Origin: Acidobacteriota bacterium
GTDB taxonomy: Bacteria; Acidobacteriota; Terriglobia; Terriglobales; Acidobacteriaceae
Direction: 5' to 3'
DNA: 59,658 nucleotides
NCBI GenBank assembly: GCA_003225055.1
Contig: QIAU01000142.1
Location: 1 to 59,658, forward strand
The notes below the pieces were generated by a model. The model saw only the letters and a list, made by a program, of their open reading frames with translations. It ran no database searches and was not told where the DNA came from. The position numbers and the translations under genes are program-made. Positions 34,178 through 43,426 of the stretch are shown here, in pieces. Each line of letters starts with the position of its first letter. Position 1 is the stretch's first letter.

Positions 34178-35617
34178 GTGGACTTGAACACCCTCACCAT
34201 CGATGCTGTCCGTTGCGCCATCGCGGAGGGCAAGACGACTGCGACTCGGCTGGCGGAATCCTTCTACGCCAAGATAGAGAAGGAAGACCAGGCCATCGGC
34301 GCTTACCTGACGATCTCCAAAGACCGCGCCATGGCAAAGGCGGCGCAGATTGACGCGATGGCTGCCAAGGGAGAAAAACTTCAACCGCTGGGCGGCGTTC
34401 CCGTGGGCATCAAGGACGTGATGGTTACACGCGGCGTGCGCACCACGGCCGGCTCGAAGGTTCTCAAGAATTTCGTCCCCCCTTATGACTGCACCGCGGT
34501 TGCCCGCATGGAAGCCGCAGGAGCAGTCGTGCTCGGCAAGATGAATTGCGACGAGTTCGCCATGGGCTCGTCCAACGAAAACTCCGCGTACAAGCCAGTG
34601 CATAACCCGCGAGATTTGACCCGCGTGCCGGGAGGTTCCTCCGGAGGGTCGGCTGCGGCCGTGGCATCCGGCATGGCCGTGGTCACACTCGGCTCCGATA
34701 CTGGAGGCTCCATTCGCCAGCCGGCTTCCTTCTGCGGCGTTGTCGGATTGATGCCCACCTACGGCCGCGTTTCCCGGTACGGCTTGATTGCCTTCGCGTC
34801 CTCGCTCGACCACATTGGTCCGCTGGCCAAGACCGTGAAAGACGCCGCCATCGTGCTCGGCACCATTGCCGGCCGCGACCCGATGGATTCGACCTCTGCC
34901 GATCTTCCGGTTCCCGATTATGTTGCGGAACTCGAAAAACCGGTGCGCAGCCTGAAGCTGGGTGTAGCCAAAGAATATTTCGGCGAAGGTCTCGACCGAG
35001 AAGTACGTGCAGCGATCGAATTTGCTATCCAGAAACTGGCCACCCTGGGATGCGAGATCGTACCGGTTTCTCTTCCTCATACCGAGTACGCGATTCCAAC
35101 TTATTATTTGGTGGCGACCGCGGAGGCTTCTTCCAACCTGGCTCGTTACGACGGCGTGCGCTATGGCCACCGTGCGCAGAGTGTGCGCTCACTTTCCGAC
35201 ATGTACGAACGCACGCGCGATCAAGGTTTCGGGGCGGAGGTGAAGCGCCGCATCATGCTGGGAACGTATGCCCTGAGTGCCGGCTATTACGATGCCTACT
35301 ACCTCAAGGCGCAGCGGGTAAGAACGCTGCTGACTCGAGACTTCGAAGAGGCCTTCAAGATGGTGGATGCGATTGTCACGCCCACGAGTCCTACCGCCGC
35401 GTTCAAGCTGGGAGAGAAAACCGGCAACCCCCTGGCCATGTACCTGGCTGACATCTACACGGTGACCGCTGACCTGGTGGGTGTTCCCGGTATTTCAATT
35501 CCGTGTGGAGAGACTCGCGAAAAGCTGCCAATTGGTTTGCAGATTCTCGGCCGCCACTTCGACGAGGCGACCATCCTGCGCCTGGCTCACGCCTACGAAC
35601 AAGCGCGCAAGAACTGA
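34178..35617 (+). CDS. gatA: Asp-tRNA(Asn)/Glu-tRNA(Gln) amidotransferase subunit A
   Basis: 479 residues, GTG start. Amidase-signature enzyme that makes ammonia from glutamine for tRNA-dependent amidation. The Ser-cisSer-Lys triad is intact: K79 ([10 protein letters not shown]), S154 ([15 protein letters not shown]) and S178 ([17 protein letters not shown]). The C-terminal [18 protein letters not shown] and [20 protein letters not shown] segments are typical GatA. Cotranscribed with gatC and probably the DciA-like gene. Confidence 0.97.
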   Translation: MDLNTLTIDAVRCAIAEGKTTATRLAESFYAKIEKEDQAIGAYLTISKDRAMAKAAQIDAMAAKGEKLQPLGGVPVGIKDVMVTRGVRTTAGSKVLKNFVPPYDCTAVARMEAAGAVVLGKMNCDEFAMGSSNENSAYKPVHNPRDLTRVPGGSSGGSAAAVASGMAVVTLGSDTGGSIRQPASFCGVVGLMPTYGRVSRYGLIAFASSLDHIGPLAKTVKDAAIVLGTIAGRDPMDSTSADLPVPDYVAELEKPVRSLKLGVAKEYFGEGLDREVRAAIEFAIQKLATLGCEIVPVSLPHTEYAIPTYYLVATAEASSNLARYDGVRYGHRAQSVRSLSDMYERTRDQGFGAEVKRRIMLGTYALSAGYYDAYYLKAQRVRTLLTRDFEEAFKMVDAIVTPTSPTAAFKLGEKTGNPLAMYLADIYTVTADLVGVPGISIPCGETREKLPIGLQILGRHFDEATILRLAHAYEQARKN

Positions 35618-35625
35618 GTTCCCAT

Positions 35626-35690
35626 TCTTGTCATTCCCAGGAGGAATTCCCCTCCGACCAGGAATCGGCTGTTGACAACCGACGGATTCC
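35626..35690. repeat. REP-like fragment between convergent genes
   Basis: CATTCTTGTCATTCCCAGGA and GGAATTCC...GGAATCGG follow the pattern TGTCATTCCGAGGAGGAATC seen in many soil-bacterial intergenic elements. It fills the 74-nt gap between the gatA stop and the convergent receiver-like gene. Confidence 0.45.
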
Positions 35691-35691
35691 C

Positions 35692-36378
35692 TTACTCCGC
35701 CCCGAAGCTAGCCTCTTCCGGCGCGCCGTGACGTCGTAGCAACTGCGGTAGATTCTGGGAAAAAGCCGAGCGCGGCAACACCATGTCGCAGCCCGCTTCA
35801 TGAGCTTTCTGCTTCAAGTCACCCTGCACATGCGACAGGAACCCGATGATGGAGGTCCCTTTCTTCAGCTTGGCTTTTAGCTTAGGAATGATAGTGAGCG
35901 GCTTGGCACTGGCGTTGTTCAGATCGAAGATCAACAAGGAAGGTGGCCCCTCGCCGTTCTCCTTCATACGCTCCGCCAAGTCCTTTTCGTTCTTCATGAA
36001 TTCGACCTTGACGTTGAGCTTGCGCGCGGTTTCCTGAATTTTGGCCAGAAAGAAAAGGTCGTCGACAAAAGCAAAAATGCGCGGCGCTGCCTCCAGATGC
36101 TCAGGCGGCAACGGCTCCGGTTCGGCCGGGCGGTAAGGGGCAGCGAAACCGGGACGCCCTCCGCGCGCGTTTCTCCCGCCATGCTTGCCGTTCTGGCCAT
36201 CCATTGCAGCACGGTAGCTATGGTCCATCGGGGCGGTGTAGATACCGTCTTTGTTGTGGTGATCGCGGCCGCCATGGCCGCGTCCGTGTTGCTGTCCACG
36301 GTGGTTGGACGGACGCCGTCCACGACGTCGCCTGCCTCTCCCTCCCTGGCCGGAGGGACGATCGGGTCCTGCGTTCAT
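35692..36378 (-). CDS. Gly/Arg/His-rich N-terminus fused to receiver-like domain
   Basis: 228 residues. Residues 1-75 are disordered and extremely rich in Gly, Arg, His and Asn (GQGGRGRRRRGRRPSNHRG, QQHGRGHGGRDHHNKDG), like RGG-type RNA-binding tails. After a Pro-rich bridge, residues about 100-225 look like a degenerate response-regulator receiver (RIFAFVDDLFFLAKIQETAR ... LLIFDLNNASAKPLTIIPKL ... TSIIGFLSHVQGDLKQKAHE ... AGCDMVLPRSAF). The phospho-Asp candidate is in LIFDLNN and the family Lys position is Arg or absent. A similar receiver-like domain without the tail is common in Acidobacteria as far as I recall. RNA binding is inference from composition only. Confidence 0.75.
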   Translation of the reverse strand: MNAGPDRPSGQGGRGRRRRGRRPSNHRGQQHGRGHGGRDHHNKDGIYTAPMDHSYRAAMDGQNGKHGGRNARGGRPGFAAPYRPAEPEPLPPEHLEAAPRIFAFVDDLFFLAKIQETARKLNVKVEFMKNEKDLAERMKENGEGPPSLLIFDLNNASAKPLTIIPKLKAKLKKGTSIIGFLSHVQGDLKQKAHEAGCDMVLPRSAFSQNLPQLLRRHGAPEEASFGAE

Positions 36379-37458
36379 AGGTCTCTTTTCTGGCAGTCTG
36401 GCTTTTCCGTTGGGGAAGGTGACTGCTCGCTTCTTGCTTAGTTCACTGTTCTTCGGGTAGCACTCGCGTCGCGCACTTGACCCAGCGTGTGGAAAACCCG
36501 GTGCGGCTAAAACTTCACTCGTGAATGATCTTTGCCATCAAAGCGCCTGGAGCTAGTCGGCGCGGGAGCCTGCGCAGGAGCGCGGCCGCTAAGAACATGT
36601 TCGATGTTACCTAGGTCCGCCGCGAAGCGCAAGTACCAAGTGGCCGGGTTTTTACACAGGACCAAAGTACTCCCCCGCCCGTTATCAGAAAGCGGGAGGG
36701 GCCGAGGCCCGCCCTCACACCAACGACTTGTCATCATCAGAAGGACCGGCCTTTTCTTCAGCCGTAGTCGCCTCGAACTCAGTCCAATTTCGAAAAAACC
36801 AGTCCTAAACCCAGGCCGCTTCCACCATGTCAGACGACGCTCAACATGGATCCCGAGAACCTCCGCATGAGTCTGGTTCCGGAACCTCAGCGGACTCCGG
36901 CCCGCAAGTTGACTGCGCATCCTGTTGGATGGGAGGCAGCGGCCTTTGAAGTCGATTCCGATCATCGTGCTGGGCGTTTTGATCGGGCTCACGGTTGGAC
37001 TCGGTCTTTATGCCTGCGTCTAGGCCAAAGGTTCGGGATAGAACTCCGGCGCGCCGGCTGTAGGTGGAGGGTTACCAAGCCCGTTCATTCGATTGCGAGT
37101 TGGGTTCACAATTCCACCATGGCCGCGTTTCCGGAGGCCACCCAATAATCCCGGACGGCCGGATTTCCCGGTTCGACGCCTGGGAAAAATCCGGGCAGCG
37201 TTGAGTAGCATTTCCCGGACTCAGAGAACTCGATGGGATTCCACGGGACCAATACAGTAAAGTCGCTGGAGGAGGCCATCAACTTCTGCCGCGAGGGACA
37301 CCTGGCTTTGCGCCGAAACATCGATGTGAAGAGAGCCGGGCTGAAGCCGGTTTCACCAGCATTGCTGGTCGCAAGTTCGTGCGACCGCGTGATGTGATTG
37401 CAGCCCTGAATCGGCCCCCACGGCTCCCGCTTTGTTAGAATAAAAGCGCTCCTCGGAA
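36379..37458. other. Long intergenic region with possible small or decayed genes
   Basis: About 1.1 kb without a firm gene. Two weak candidates. From ATG 36846, MDPENLRMSLVPEPQRTPARK is followed, one frame over, by a hydrophobic segment KSIPIIVLGVLIGLTVGLGL ending at TAG 37021, as if one frameshift split a small membrane protein. From ATG 37233 to 37397, 54 residues read MGFHGTNTVKSLEEAINFCR.... Neither has a known family. No RNA or repeat was identified apart from the tRNA that follows. Confidence 0.35.
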
Positions 37459-37535
37459 GGGCGCTTAGCTCAGTTGGTTAGAGCGCGTGCTTCACACGCA
37501 CGAGGTCGCAGGTTCGAGTCCTGCAGTGCCCACCA
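37459..37535 (+). tRNA. tRNA-Val (anticodon CAC), CCA encoded
   Basis: Full cloverleaf. Acceptor GGGCGCT pairs with AGTGCCC, the D-arm contains AGCTCAGTTGGTTAGAGC, the anticodon stem CGTGC/GCACG encloses loop TTCACAC with CAC at 34-36, and the T-arm is GCAGGTTCGAGTCCTGC. The 3' CCA is encoded at 37533-37535. It reads GUG codons. Confidence 0.97.
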
Positions 37536-37711
37536 TTCAATCTTTTGCCCTTGGGACTATGCCGTCTATTCTCAGGTACCGGCAGGTCCCGAAGAATATC
37601 GGGTGCAGTACCGAGCCTGTTTCTCGGTCCCTGCTTTTGGACTCGTGGCCGTCGTGTTAGCCTTCTCAGTGACGGCTTAAGGCATCTGTTTTATAAGAGC
37701 CGTTCACGGCG

Positions 37712-38470
37712 ATGATAAAGCCTCCCAATACCCCGGCAAATCGTTCTGCTGACGAGAGTTCCAAGGACAGGCCCGGGCCTCGCCAACCGCAACTTTCTGC
37801 TCCGCAAAGGGTTCAATCCGATGTGAGCAGTGTAGCCCTAGATCAGGGTCTCCTCTCTATGGCTGGCGTTCCGCCTGCGCGGGCGGGAATGTCGCCGAGC
37901 GGGTTGACCGATGCCGAGGTCATGCTGCGGGTCAAGGCGGGCGATGAGCCGGCCTTCGATTACCTGGTACAGAAATACCGCCGCCCGATGGTGAGTTTCA
38001 TGTACCGTATGGCCCACAACGCAGCCGCTGCAGAAGATCTGGCACAGGAAGTTTTCCTGAGGGTCTACCGTTCACGGGCGAGCTACGAGGCGAGCGCGAA
38101 GTTCACGACTTGGCTGTATCGCATCGCGACTAACCTGGCGGTGAATCACGCGCGTGACACGCGCCATGAGCGCCCGGAGAACATGGCCAGCCTGGACGAG
38201 CCAGACGAACAAACCGGCACTACGATGGATGTGGCCGACACTTCTCCGAATGTGGAGGAGAGGTTGGTAAGGCAGGAGCGCCTGAAAGCGATCCGCCAGA
38301 GTGTGGAGAACCTGCCCGAACGGCAGCGTCTGGCGGTGCTCATGCATAAATATCAGCAAATGGATTACAAGCAGATTGGCGAGGTTCTGAAGCTGAGCGA
38401 GTCGGCGACCAAGTCGTTGCTCTTCCGCGCCTATGAGACTTTGCGCCAGCAGCTGAAAGAGTTTATCTAG
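37712..38470 (+). CDS. ECF-type sigma-70 family factor
   Basis: 252 residues. A disordered Pro/Ser-rich N-terminus of about 60 residues precedes sigma region 2 (DEPAFDYLVQKYRRPMVSFM ... AEDLAQEVFLRVYRSRASYE ... FTTWLYRIATNLAVNHARD) and region 4 (LPERQRLAVLMHKYQQMDYKQIGEVLKLSESATKSLLFRAYETLR). Regions 1 and 3 are missing, as in ECF factors. The zinc-binding anti-sigma gene starts 10 nt after its stop, and the two envelope-related genes that follow complete the unit. ATG 37712 has a weak ribosome site; ATG 37859 is possible. Confidence 0.92.
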   Translation: MIKPPNTPANRSADESSKDRPGPRQPQLSAPQRVQSDVSSVALDQGLLSMAGVPPARAGMSPSGLTDAEVMLRVKAGDEPAFDYLVQKYRRPMVSFMYRMAHNAAAAEDLAQEVFLRVYRSRASYEASAKFTTWLYRIATNLAVNHARDTRHERPENMASLDEPDEQTGTTMDVADTSPNVEERLVRQERLKAIRQSVENLPERQRLAVLMHKYQQMDYKQIGEVLKLSESATKSLLFRAYETLRQQLKEFI

Positions 38471-38480
38471 GGGACGCTTT

Positions 38481-38954
38481 ATGACGTGCAAGGAATTTGG
38501 CGAGTTGATGCCGGATCTTACGTTGGGGTTGAGCCCGCCCTCGTCCGCGGCAGGCGAGCATCTCCTCAGTTGCGCAAGCTGCGCGAGGAAGCTGGATGAG
38601 ATCCGCAAAACGATGTCGCTATTGGACGAGTGGCAGGCTCCTGAACCCTCAGCCTATTTCGACACGCGGCTGCAGGCACGCCTCCGCGAGGAGAAGGCCA
38701 AGGCGCCGGCTGGGTGGCTGGTGTGGATCCGCCGCCCTGCCATCGCGCTGGTGGCAACGATCCTGCTGGCAGTTGGCGTTACGATGTTCCGAGGCGATTT
38801 CAACAAGAAAGATTCAGGACAGATTGCAGCGCTTCCGGGTACAGCGGTAGGCGACCTGCAGCAGTTGGACAAGAACCACGATTTGTATTCCGATTTTGAC
38901 GTACTCGATGATCTGGCAGCGCAACAACAAGAAGACCAGACAGCGAATCCGTAG
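38481..38954 (+). CDS. Membrane anti-sigma factor with HxxxCxxC zinc motif
   Basis: 157 residues. The N-terminus has Cys3 and the zinc motif HLLSCASC (His27, Cys31, Cys34) of the ZAS domain that sequesters ECF sigma factors. One transmembrane helix lies at about 85-102 (PAIALVATILLAVGVTMF). The C-terminal ~50 residues, periplasmic, are acidic and end in DDLAAQQQEDQ. It starts 10 nt after the sigma gene with a GGGGA ribosome site. Release would follow a periplasmic or redox cue. Confidence 0.88.
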   Translation: MTCKEFGELMPDLTLGLSPPSSAAGEHLLSCASCARKLDEIRKTMSLLDEWQAPEPSAYFDTRLQARLREEKAKAPAGWLVWIRRPAIALVATILLAVGVTMFRGDFNKKDSGQIAALPGTAVGDLQQLDKNHDLYSDFDVLDDLAAQQQEDQTANP

Positions 38955-38957
38955 TGG

Positions 38958-39614
38958 ATGTTTGGCGAGTGGCCGGGGAATAGAGCGTTGCAGGGACAAT
39001 CCAAATCGTTGCGGGCGCTGGCTGTCGGCCTGGTTCTGGCAGCTAGCGTTCCCCTCTCCTATTCGCAAGCGCGCCGTCAGGCCCCGAAAAAAGTTGAAAA
39101 CCGTCGCCCGGAAGCTCGCCCCAATCGCCCCGCGGAGACTCAGGAAGAACGGCGCAGCGGACAGCATGCCGGGGCCTGGCTGCGGGAACACAAAAACTTG
39201 TCTCCCGACCAACAGCAGCGCTCCCTGGAGAGCGATCCTCAGTTCCGTAAGCTGCCGCCGGAGCGTCAGGAGCAACTACGCAAGCGGCTGCAGCACTTCA
39301 GCACCCTGCCGCCGCAACAGCAGGATCGCATTCTTAACCGGATGGATGCCTGGGAGCACCTGACTCTCGAGCAGCGCCAGCAGGCTCGTGGCCTTGCCCA
39401 GCAGATGCGGCAACTTGCTCCCGACCGCCGCCGGATGATGCAGACCGCGATCCTCAATCTGCGTCAGATGCCTCCCGACCAGCGCCAGCAGGTTCTTGAT
39501 TCGCCCCGCTTCAAGAGCATGTTCTCGCCACAAGAACAGGACATGCTGAAGGGCATCACTCAGCTTCCGCTCGCGCCCGCCGAACCCGGAGAAGACGGCG
39601 AGCAGCCAAAGTAA
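38958..39614 (+). CDS. Secreted DUF3106 protein
   Basis: 218 residues. Signal peptide LRALAVGLVLAASVPLSYSQA. The mature protein is almost all charged helices with repeating text such as LREHKNLSPDQQQRSLESDP, FRKLPPERQEQLRKRLQHFS and LTLEQRQQARGLAQQMRQL, each built on the pattern LPP-x-QR (DUF3106). It begins 3 nt after the anti-sigma stop and is surely cotranscribed. The Gln/Arg-rich repeats resemble LTXXQ/CpxP-type periplasmic chaperones that sense misfolded protein. A role as a stress sensor for the sigma factor is inference. Confidence 0.85.
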   Translation: MFGEWPGNRALQGQSKSLRALAVGLVLAASVPLSYSQARRQAPKKVENRRPEARPNRPAETQEERRSGQHAGAWLREHKNLSPDQQQRSLESDPQFRKLPPERQEQLRKRLQHFSTLPPQQQDRILNRMDAWEHLTLEQRQQARGLAQQMRQLAPDRRRMMQTAILNLRQMPPDQRQQVLDSPRFKSMFSPQEQDMLKGITQLPLAPAEPGEDGEQPK

Positions 39615-39760
39615 GTTTGTAACCTTCGACCAGTTTTCCCTCAAGCCGCTTCCGCGTGAGCTTCGGACCAGCTGCAACAAAATTCTACCGGATTTTCGTG
39701 TCCTCCCCGATAACGGACAACTCGGCGCCTTTGCGCGGCAACCAACTGCAAGGGTGATTC

Positions 39761-40489
39761 ATGCAGAACCCATCCGCAGTCTTGGCGACAACCAGTTTGC
39801 TTCCCGCTCTGCTTTGCTCCCTAGCCCTTAGCCAGACTGACGCTCCCGAACTCACTTCCATCGTGCAGCAGGTGGAAAAAGCCCAGCCGGAAAATCGGCC
39901 GAAAGCTTCCTACCAGGTCATTCGCCGATATCGCGCATTCGGGTCCAACAATGGCAAAATCACTTCCGAGGTCGTTGCCGAAGTCGATTTCCAGCCCCCC
40001 AGCAGCAAGTCCTATGTCATCCAGCAGTGGACCGGCAGCCGTCACGGCGAAAATGTGGTCCGCCATATCCTGGACCACGAAGTGGAATCGCAAACTAAGG
40101 CGGCCGGCTCCGTCGCGGTGACGCACGACAATTATCAGTTCACCTACCTGGGCGAGAGCGCGGCCGAAGGCCAGCCCTGCTTTCTGCTCGGCCTGACCCC
40201 GAAGCGGAAAGACAAGGGTTTGGTTTCGGGCCGAGCCTGGGTCGACAAGTCCTCCTACCTGATACGCCAGATTGAGGGCGAACTGGTCAAGAGTCCTTCA
40301 TTCTGGATCAAGAAAGTCCACGTGACGCTGGATTTTGGAGACGTTAGAGGGACATGGCTGCAAACCGCGATGGAAGCTGTCGCGGACATCCGCCTCCTGG
40401 GCAGTCAGACTCTGAAGTCGGAACTGGTGGACTATCGCAGCGATGCGGTTGTCGCGGAGCGAACACCGACACTGTCCCGCATCCGATAA
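39761..40489 (+). CDS. LolA-like periplasmic protein (DUF, lipoprotein-sorting type fold)
   Basis: 242 residues. Signal peptide MQNPSAVLATTSLLPALLCSLALS. The body suggests the LolA/LppX half-barrel: SYQVIRRYRAFGSNNGKITS, EVVAEVDFQPPSSKSYVIQQ, YLGESAAEGQPCFLLGLTPK, GRAWVDKSSYLIRQIEGELV and VHVTLDFGDVRG. This is the lineage-specific form seen in Acidobacteria, distinct from LolA of proteobacteria. It follows the DUF3106 gene by 146 nt and is probably part of the same envelope-stress regulon. Ligand unknown. Confidence 0.7.
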   Translation: MQNPSAVLATTSLLPALLCSLALSQTDAPELTSIVQQVEKAQPENRPKASYQVIRRYRAFGSNNGKITSEVVAEVDFQPPSSKSYVIQQWTGSRHGENVVRHILDHEVESQTKAAGSVAVTHDNYQFTYLGESAAEGQPCFLLGLTPKRKDKGLVSGRAWVDKSSYLIRQIEGELVKSPSFWIKKVHVTLDFGDVRGTWLQTAMEAVADIRLLGSQTLKSELVDYRSDAVVAERTPTLSRIR

Positions 40490-40905
40490 TCCTTCCAATC
40501 CTTCATGAATAGAAGGACGACATGGATCAGGATAACGATATGAAGTGATGAGACTCCCACCTAAGTAAACTAATTTCAGGTAGTGTCGTCAGCAGCATTC
40601 TTTTCAAGAACCCCTGAAAAGCCGCGCTCCAGGCCGGAAACGCCTGGTTCACGAAGGTTGATTACCTTGGTCCAGCCCTGGACCCACATGCTGTTCATGT
40701 ACCGATGAGACTTGCCACTGATACTGTCTTCCCGGTACTTTGCCTTCAACGTATTTCCACTCGTCACTCTGGCAAGCAACAACAAAGCAAATGCTAGGAA
40801 GATGTGTGTGTCGCTCCGGTCGGTCCGCCCGTCCGGAAATCATCCACCTCCTTCGTCCCCCTCGGCCTCGTGTGCGCCAAGCGATGCCGAAGAAAGGAAG
40901 CCACC
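40490..40905. other. Intergenic region with a possible minus-strand relic
   Basis: Two overlapping minus-strand frames look partly protein-like. One begins at ATG 40840 after AAGGAGGTGG, the other reads IFLAFALLLLARVTSGNTLK like a signal peptide but has no start codon. Neither gives a clean gene, and no family is recognised. No plus-strand gene before GTG 40906. Confidence 0.3.
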
Positions 40906-42939
40906 GTGGAGAATCCAATAAAGTATCTTTCCGCACCGTTGTTCGCGGTCGGATGTAATGGAATACCAACCCCGTCCCGTCTGTCCAAAAAACAATCGAG
41001 AGCCAAGAGCCGGTTTCAATTATTTCTGGGCCTGATCGCGTTGGCCATTATTTATCTGCCGCATTCAGCGAACGCCACCGGCAATGGCATCGCAGGTTAT
41101 TCAGGAAAAAGCGTGTCAACATGCACCAAGTGCCACAGCACGGGTGCCAATCCCACGGTCACGCTCAGCGGCCCGACCTCGGTTACATCTGGTTCGACCA
41201 ATACCTACACCCTGACGGTCGGTGGCACGGGCAACAGCGGAATGGACGTCGCCTCAGGCGCGGGAACTTTCACCGCCGGTACTGGTTCAAAAGTTCTGAA
41301 CGGCGAAGTCGTGCATAGTTCGCCCAGCAGCAGTCACAGCTGGACCTTCACCTGGACCGCGCCCACTGTGACCGGGAATACCAGCGCAATCCTCTACGGC
41401 GCAGCGATCAATAGCTTCAATGGCGGAACTGGCACTGCCACACTGACAGCGACTGTCATGGCGACGGCGCCGCCCCCGCCCGCGCATCCAAACCTGACAG
41501 CCAGCCCTAGCTCCCTGGCTTTCTCATCCACCATGGGTGGAGCTAGTCCCACGGCCAAGACGATCTCGGTAGGATCCAGCGGGTCGGCCATCAGTTACAC
41601 CGTCGCCTCCTCGGGCAGCTGGTTGTCTGCTACCGGCAGCGGCAACACGCCGGGAAGCGTAAGTGTCTCGGTGAATCCCGCGAGTCTGGCGGCCGGCACT
41701 TACAATGGCAGTGTCAGCATCAGTTCTTCCGGCGCAGCTAACAGTCCGCTGACCGTGCCGGTGACGCTAACGGTGGCTGCGGCACCGCCGCCGACAACTG
41801 CGAATCTGACCGCTACTCCCGCCTCCTTGGCCTTCTCGTATACGGCCGGCGGTGCCAGTCCTGCGGGCAAGACGATCTCGGTCGGATCAAGTGGCGGGGC
41901 TCTCACCTACACGGTCGCGTCCACCGGCACCTGGCTGTCCGCTAGCGGCGGGGGAAGCACGCCGGGTAACGTGAACCTCTCGGTGAATCCCGCCAACATG
42001 GCTGCCGGCACCTACAACGGCTCGGTCACCCTCTCTGCCTCCGGCGCGTCGAACAGCCCGCTGATGGTACCGGTCACATTGACCGTAACTTCGACGACGC
42101 CTCCACCTCCGCCGCCTACCACCGGTGGCACTCTGTCGGTCAGCCCGACACGCCTGGTGTTCTACGCGGAAGGCACGGATACGCCCTCGCCGCAGAACCT
42201 CTCCGTCACTGGCAGCAGTGCGGCGATGAGCTTCACTGCGGAAGCATTTGGCGGCTCGTGGATCTCGGTCACTCCGTCGGCCAGCACCACGCCGGGGAAG
42301 GTCAGCGTCTCCGCGTATTCGACCGGATTACCGGCAGGCACGTACTCCTGCGTTGTACAAATCAAGTCCGGCAGTTCGGCCCGGAACCTGGAAGTCGTCC
42401 TCGTAGTGGGCAGGAGCGGCTGGGGTGGTGAGCGTAACGACTCCGTGGTACGGCCGTTCAGCTTTGAACCCAGCGGCAGCGACACCACCAGCGCTAGCTG
42501 GCGCAGGGGCGCGGGCGCCATGCGCACCAGCACCGACCCTGCCAACCAAGGCTTAGTGCTGGTGAAGAACCGCTTGGGTTCCCGGACCGCCATCGCTGGT
42601 GTTGTGGTCACCGGCGCCGCCGGCTCGCCACTCAGCCAGCTGAGCTTCGATCTGCGCACCGACAGCGAGTGTTCCGCACAAGCCCCTCAATTCGTGGTCA
42701 TCACGAACGACAACGTGGTCCACTCGGCAGGTTGTGCGAGTGGCCGCGCTCGCGCTCTGACCGCGACCGGCTGGAAGCGGGTCAGTTTCAACCCCGGGGA
42801 CGGCTCTCAGATTACCCCTGCAGTCAAGCCTGGGACGACGGTGAAAACCATCGCCCTGGTCATGGACAAAATTGCCGGGAACGGTTACGCCGTCCTCGAC
42901 AATATCAACCTCAACGGCACATTCATCGGCAAGCAGTAG
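40906..42939 (+). CDS. Secreted multidomain protein: CxxCH N-domain plus BACON-like repeats
   Basis: 677 residues from GTG 40906 (AAGGAAG upstream). Signal region LGLIALAIIYLPHSANA, then a domain with one heme-type CTKCH (Cys73, Cys76, His77) and beta-sandwich VTLSGPTSVTSGSTNTYTLT ... GNSGMDVASGAGTF, as in choice-of-anchor/Reelin-like proteins. Three BACON-like repeats of ~95 residues follow (LTASPSSLAFS ... SSGSWLSATGSG ... LAAGTYNGSVSISSSGA), separated by Pro-rich linkers. The C-terminal ~150 residues form another beta-rich domain. It is probably exported or surface displayed; a single CxxCH could bind heme c or be structural. A strong terminator follows. Confidence 0.82.
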   Translation: MENPIKYLSAPLFAVGCNGIPTPSRLSKKQSRAKSRFQLFLGLIALAIIYLPHSANATGNGIAGYSGKSVSTCTKCHSTGANPTVTLSGPTSVTSGSTNTYTLTVGGTGNSGMDVASGAGTFTAGTGSKVLNGEVVHSSPSSSHSWTFTWTAPTVTGNTSAILYGAAINSFNGGTGTATLTATVMATAPPPPAHPNLTASPSSLAFSSTMGGASPTAKTISVGSSGSAISYTVASSGSWLSATGSGNTPGSVSVSVNPASLAAGTYNGSVSISSSGAANSPLTVPVTLTVAAAPPPTTANLTATPASLAFSYTAGGASPAGKTISVGSSGGALTYTVASTGTWLSASGGGSTPGNVNLSVNPANMAAGTYNGSVTLSASGASNSPLMVPVTLTVTSTTPPPPPPTTGGTLSVSPTRLVFYAEGTDTPSPQNLSVTGSSAAMSFTAEAFGGSWISVTPSASTTPGKVSVSAYSTGLPAGTYSCVVQIKSGSSARNLEVVLVVGRSGWGGERNDSVVRPFSFEPSGSDTTSASWRRGAGAMRTSTDPANQGLVLVKNRLGSRTAIAGVVVTGAAGSPLSQLSFDLRTDSECSAQAPQFVVITNDNVVHSAGCASGRARALTATGWKRVSFNPGDGSQITPAVKPGTTVKTIALVMDKIAGNGYAVLDNINLNGTFIGKQ

Positions 42940-42956
42940 CCGAGCGACTGCCACCC

Positions 42957-42997
42957 CCAGGCTGGCCTGCGCCCCCCCAGGCCAGCCTGGTTTCTTT
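42957..42997 (+). terminator. Rho-independent terminator
   Basis: A perfect 13-bp stem CCAGGCTGGCCTG / CAGGCCAGCCTGG, 8-nt C-rich loop, followed by TTTCTTT. It lies 18 nt after the stop of the BACON-repeat gene and is the clearest terminator in the window. Confidence 0.92.
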
Positions 42998-43426
42998 AGG
43001 GGAAGTGCGGGCGTCCGCGCCCATACGGATCGCGCCCGCGCCGGTAAAAATCTGAAATCACCCAGCTTTTTTTACCTTTTCCCAAAGACCGAAGCTCTCA
43101 CCTTGAACTGTGACCCACGTCACCATGGTTCGCGCTAACCCAGCTACTCTGGCACTGAGCAGTTCTTGGGGAAAAGCTGTTCCACCGAGCGTCCTCCATC
43201 TCGTCCAGAGTCAGGACGCTTTTGCTGTTATGCCAATTCGAGAGTAGTGAGGCGTCATTCCAGTTCTTACTGTAAGTTGGCCCATGAGGCTCGCCCAAGT
43301 CCACCTTTTGTCTTCTTGTCTTCTTGAGAGAGACATGGGCCGGAAGGTTCAAGCCTCGCGAGAACTCATGCAGCGCGACGGTCTCGATTGGCATCTATTT
43401 GCTGAATGCCAGGAAAGGAGACCCCC
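42998..43426. other. Gene-free leader region before the rhodanese
   Basis: No gene on either strand that I can defend. A T-rich stretch (GCTTTTTTTACCTTTTCCC, near 43064) could end minus-strand transcription. The ribosome site AAAGGAG for the rhodanese gene is at 43414-43420. No clear -35/-10 pair was found. Confidence 0.4.

Noticed and set aside
36532-36870. 113-residue plus-strand open frame
   Set aside because: Low-complexity Arg/Ser/Pro text, no ribosome site, no family; overlaps equally long antisense frames.
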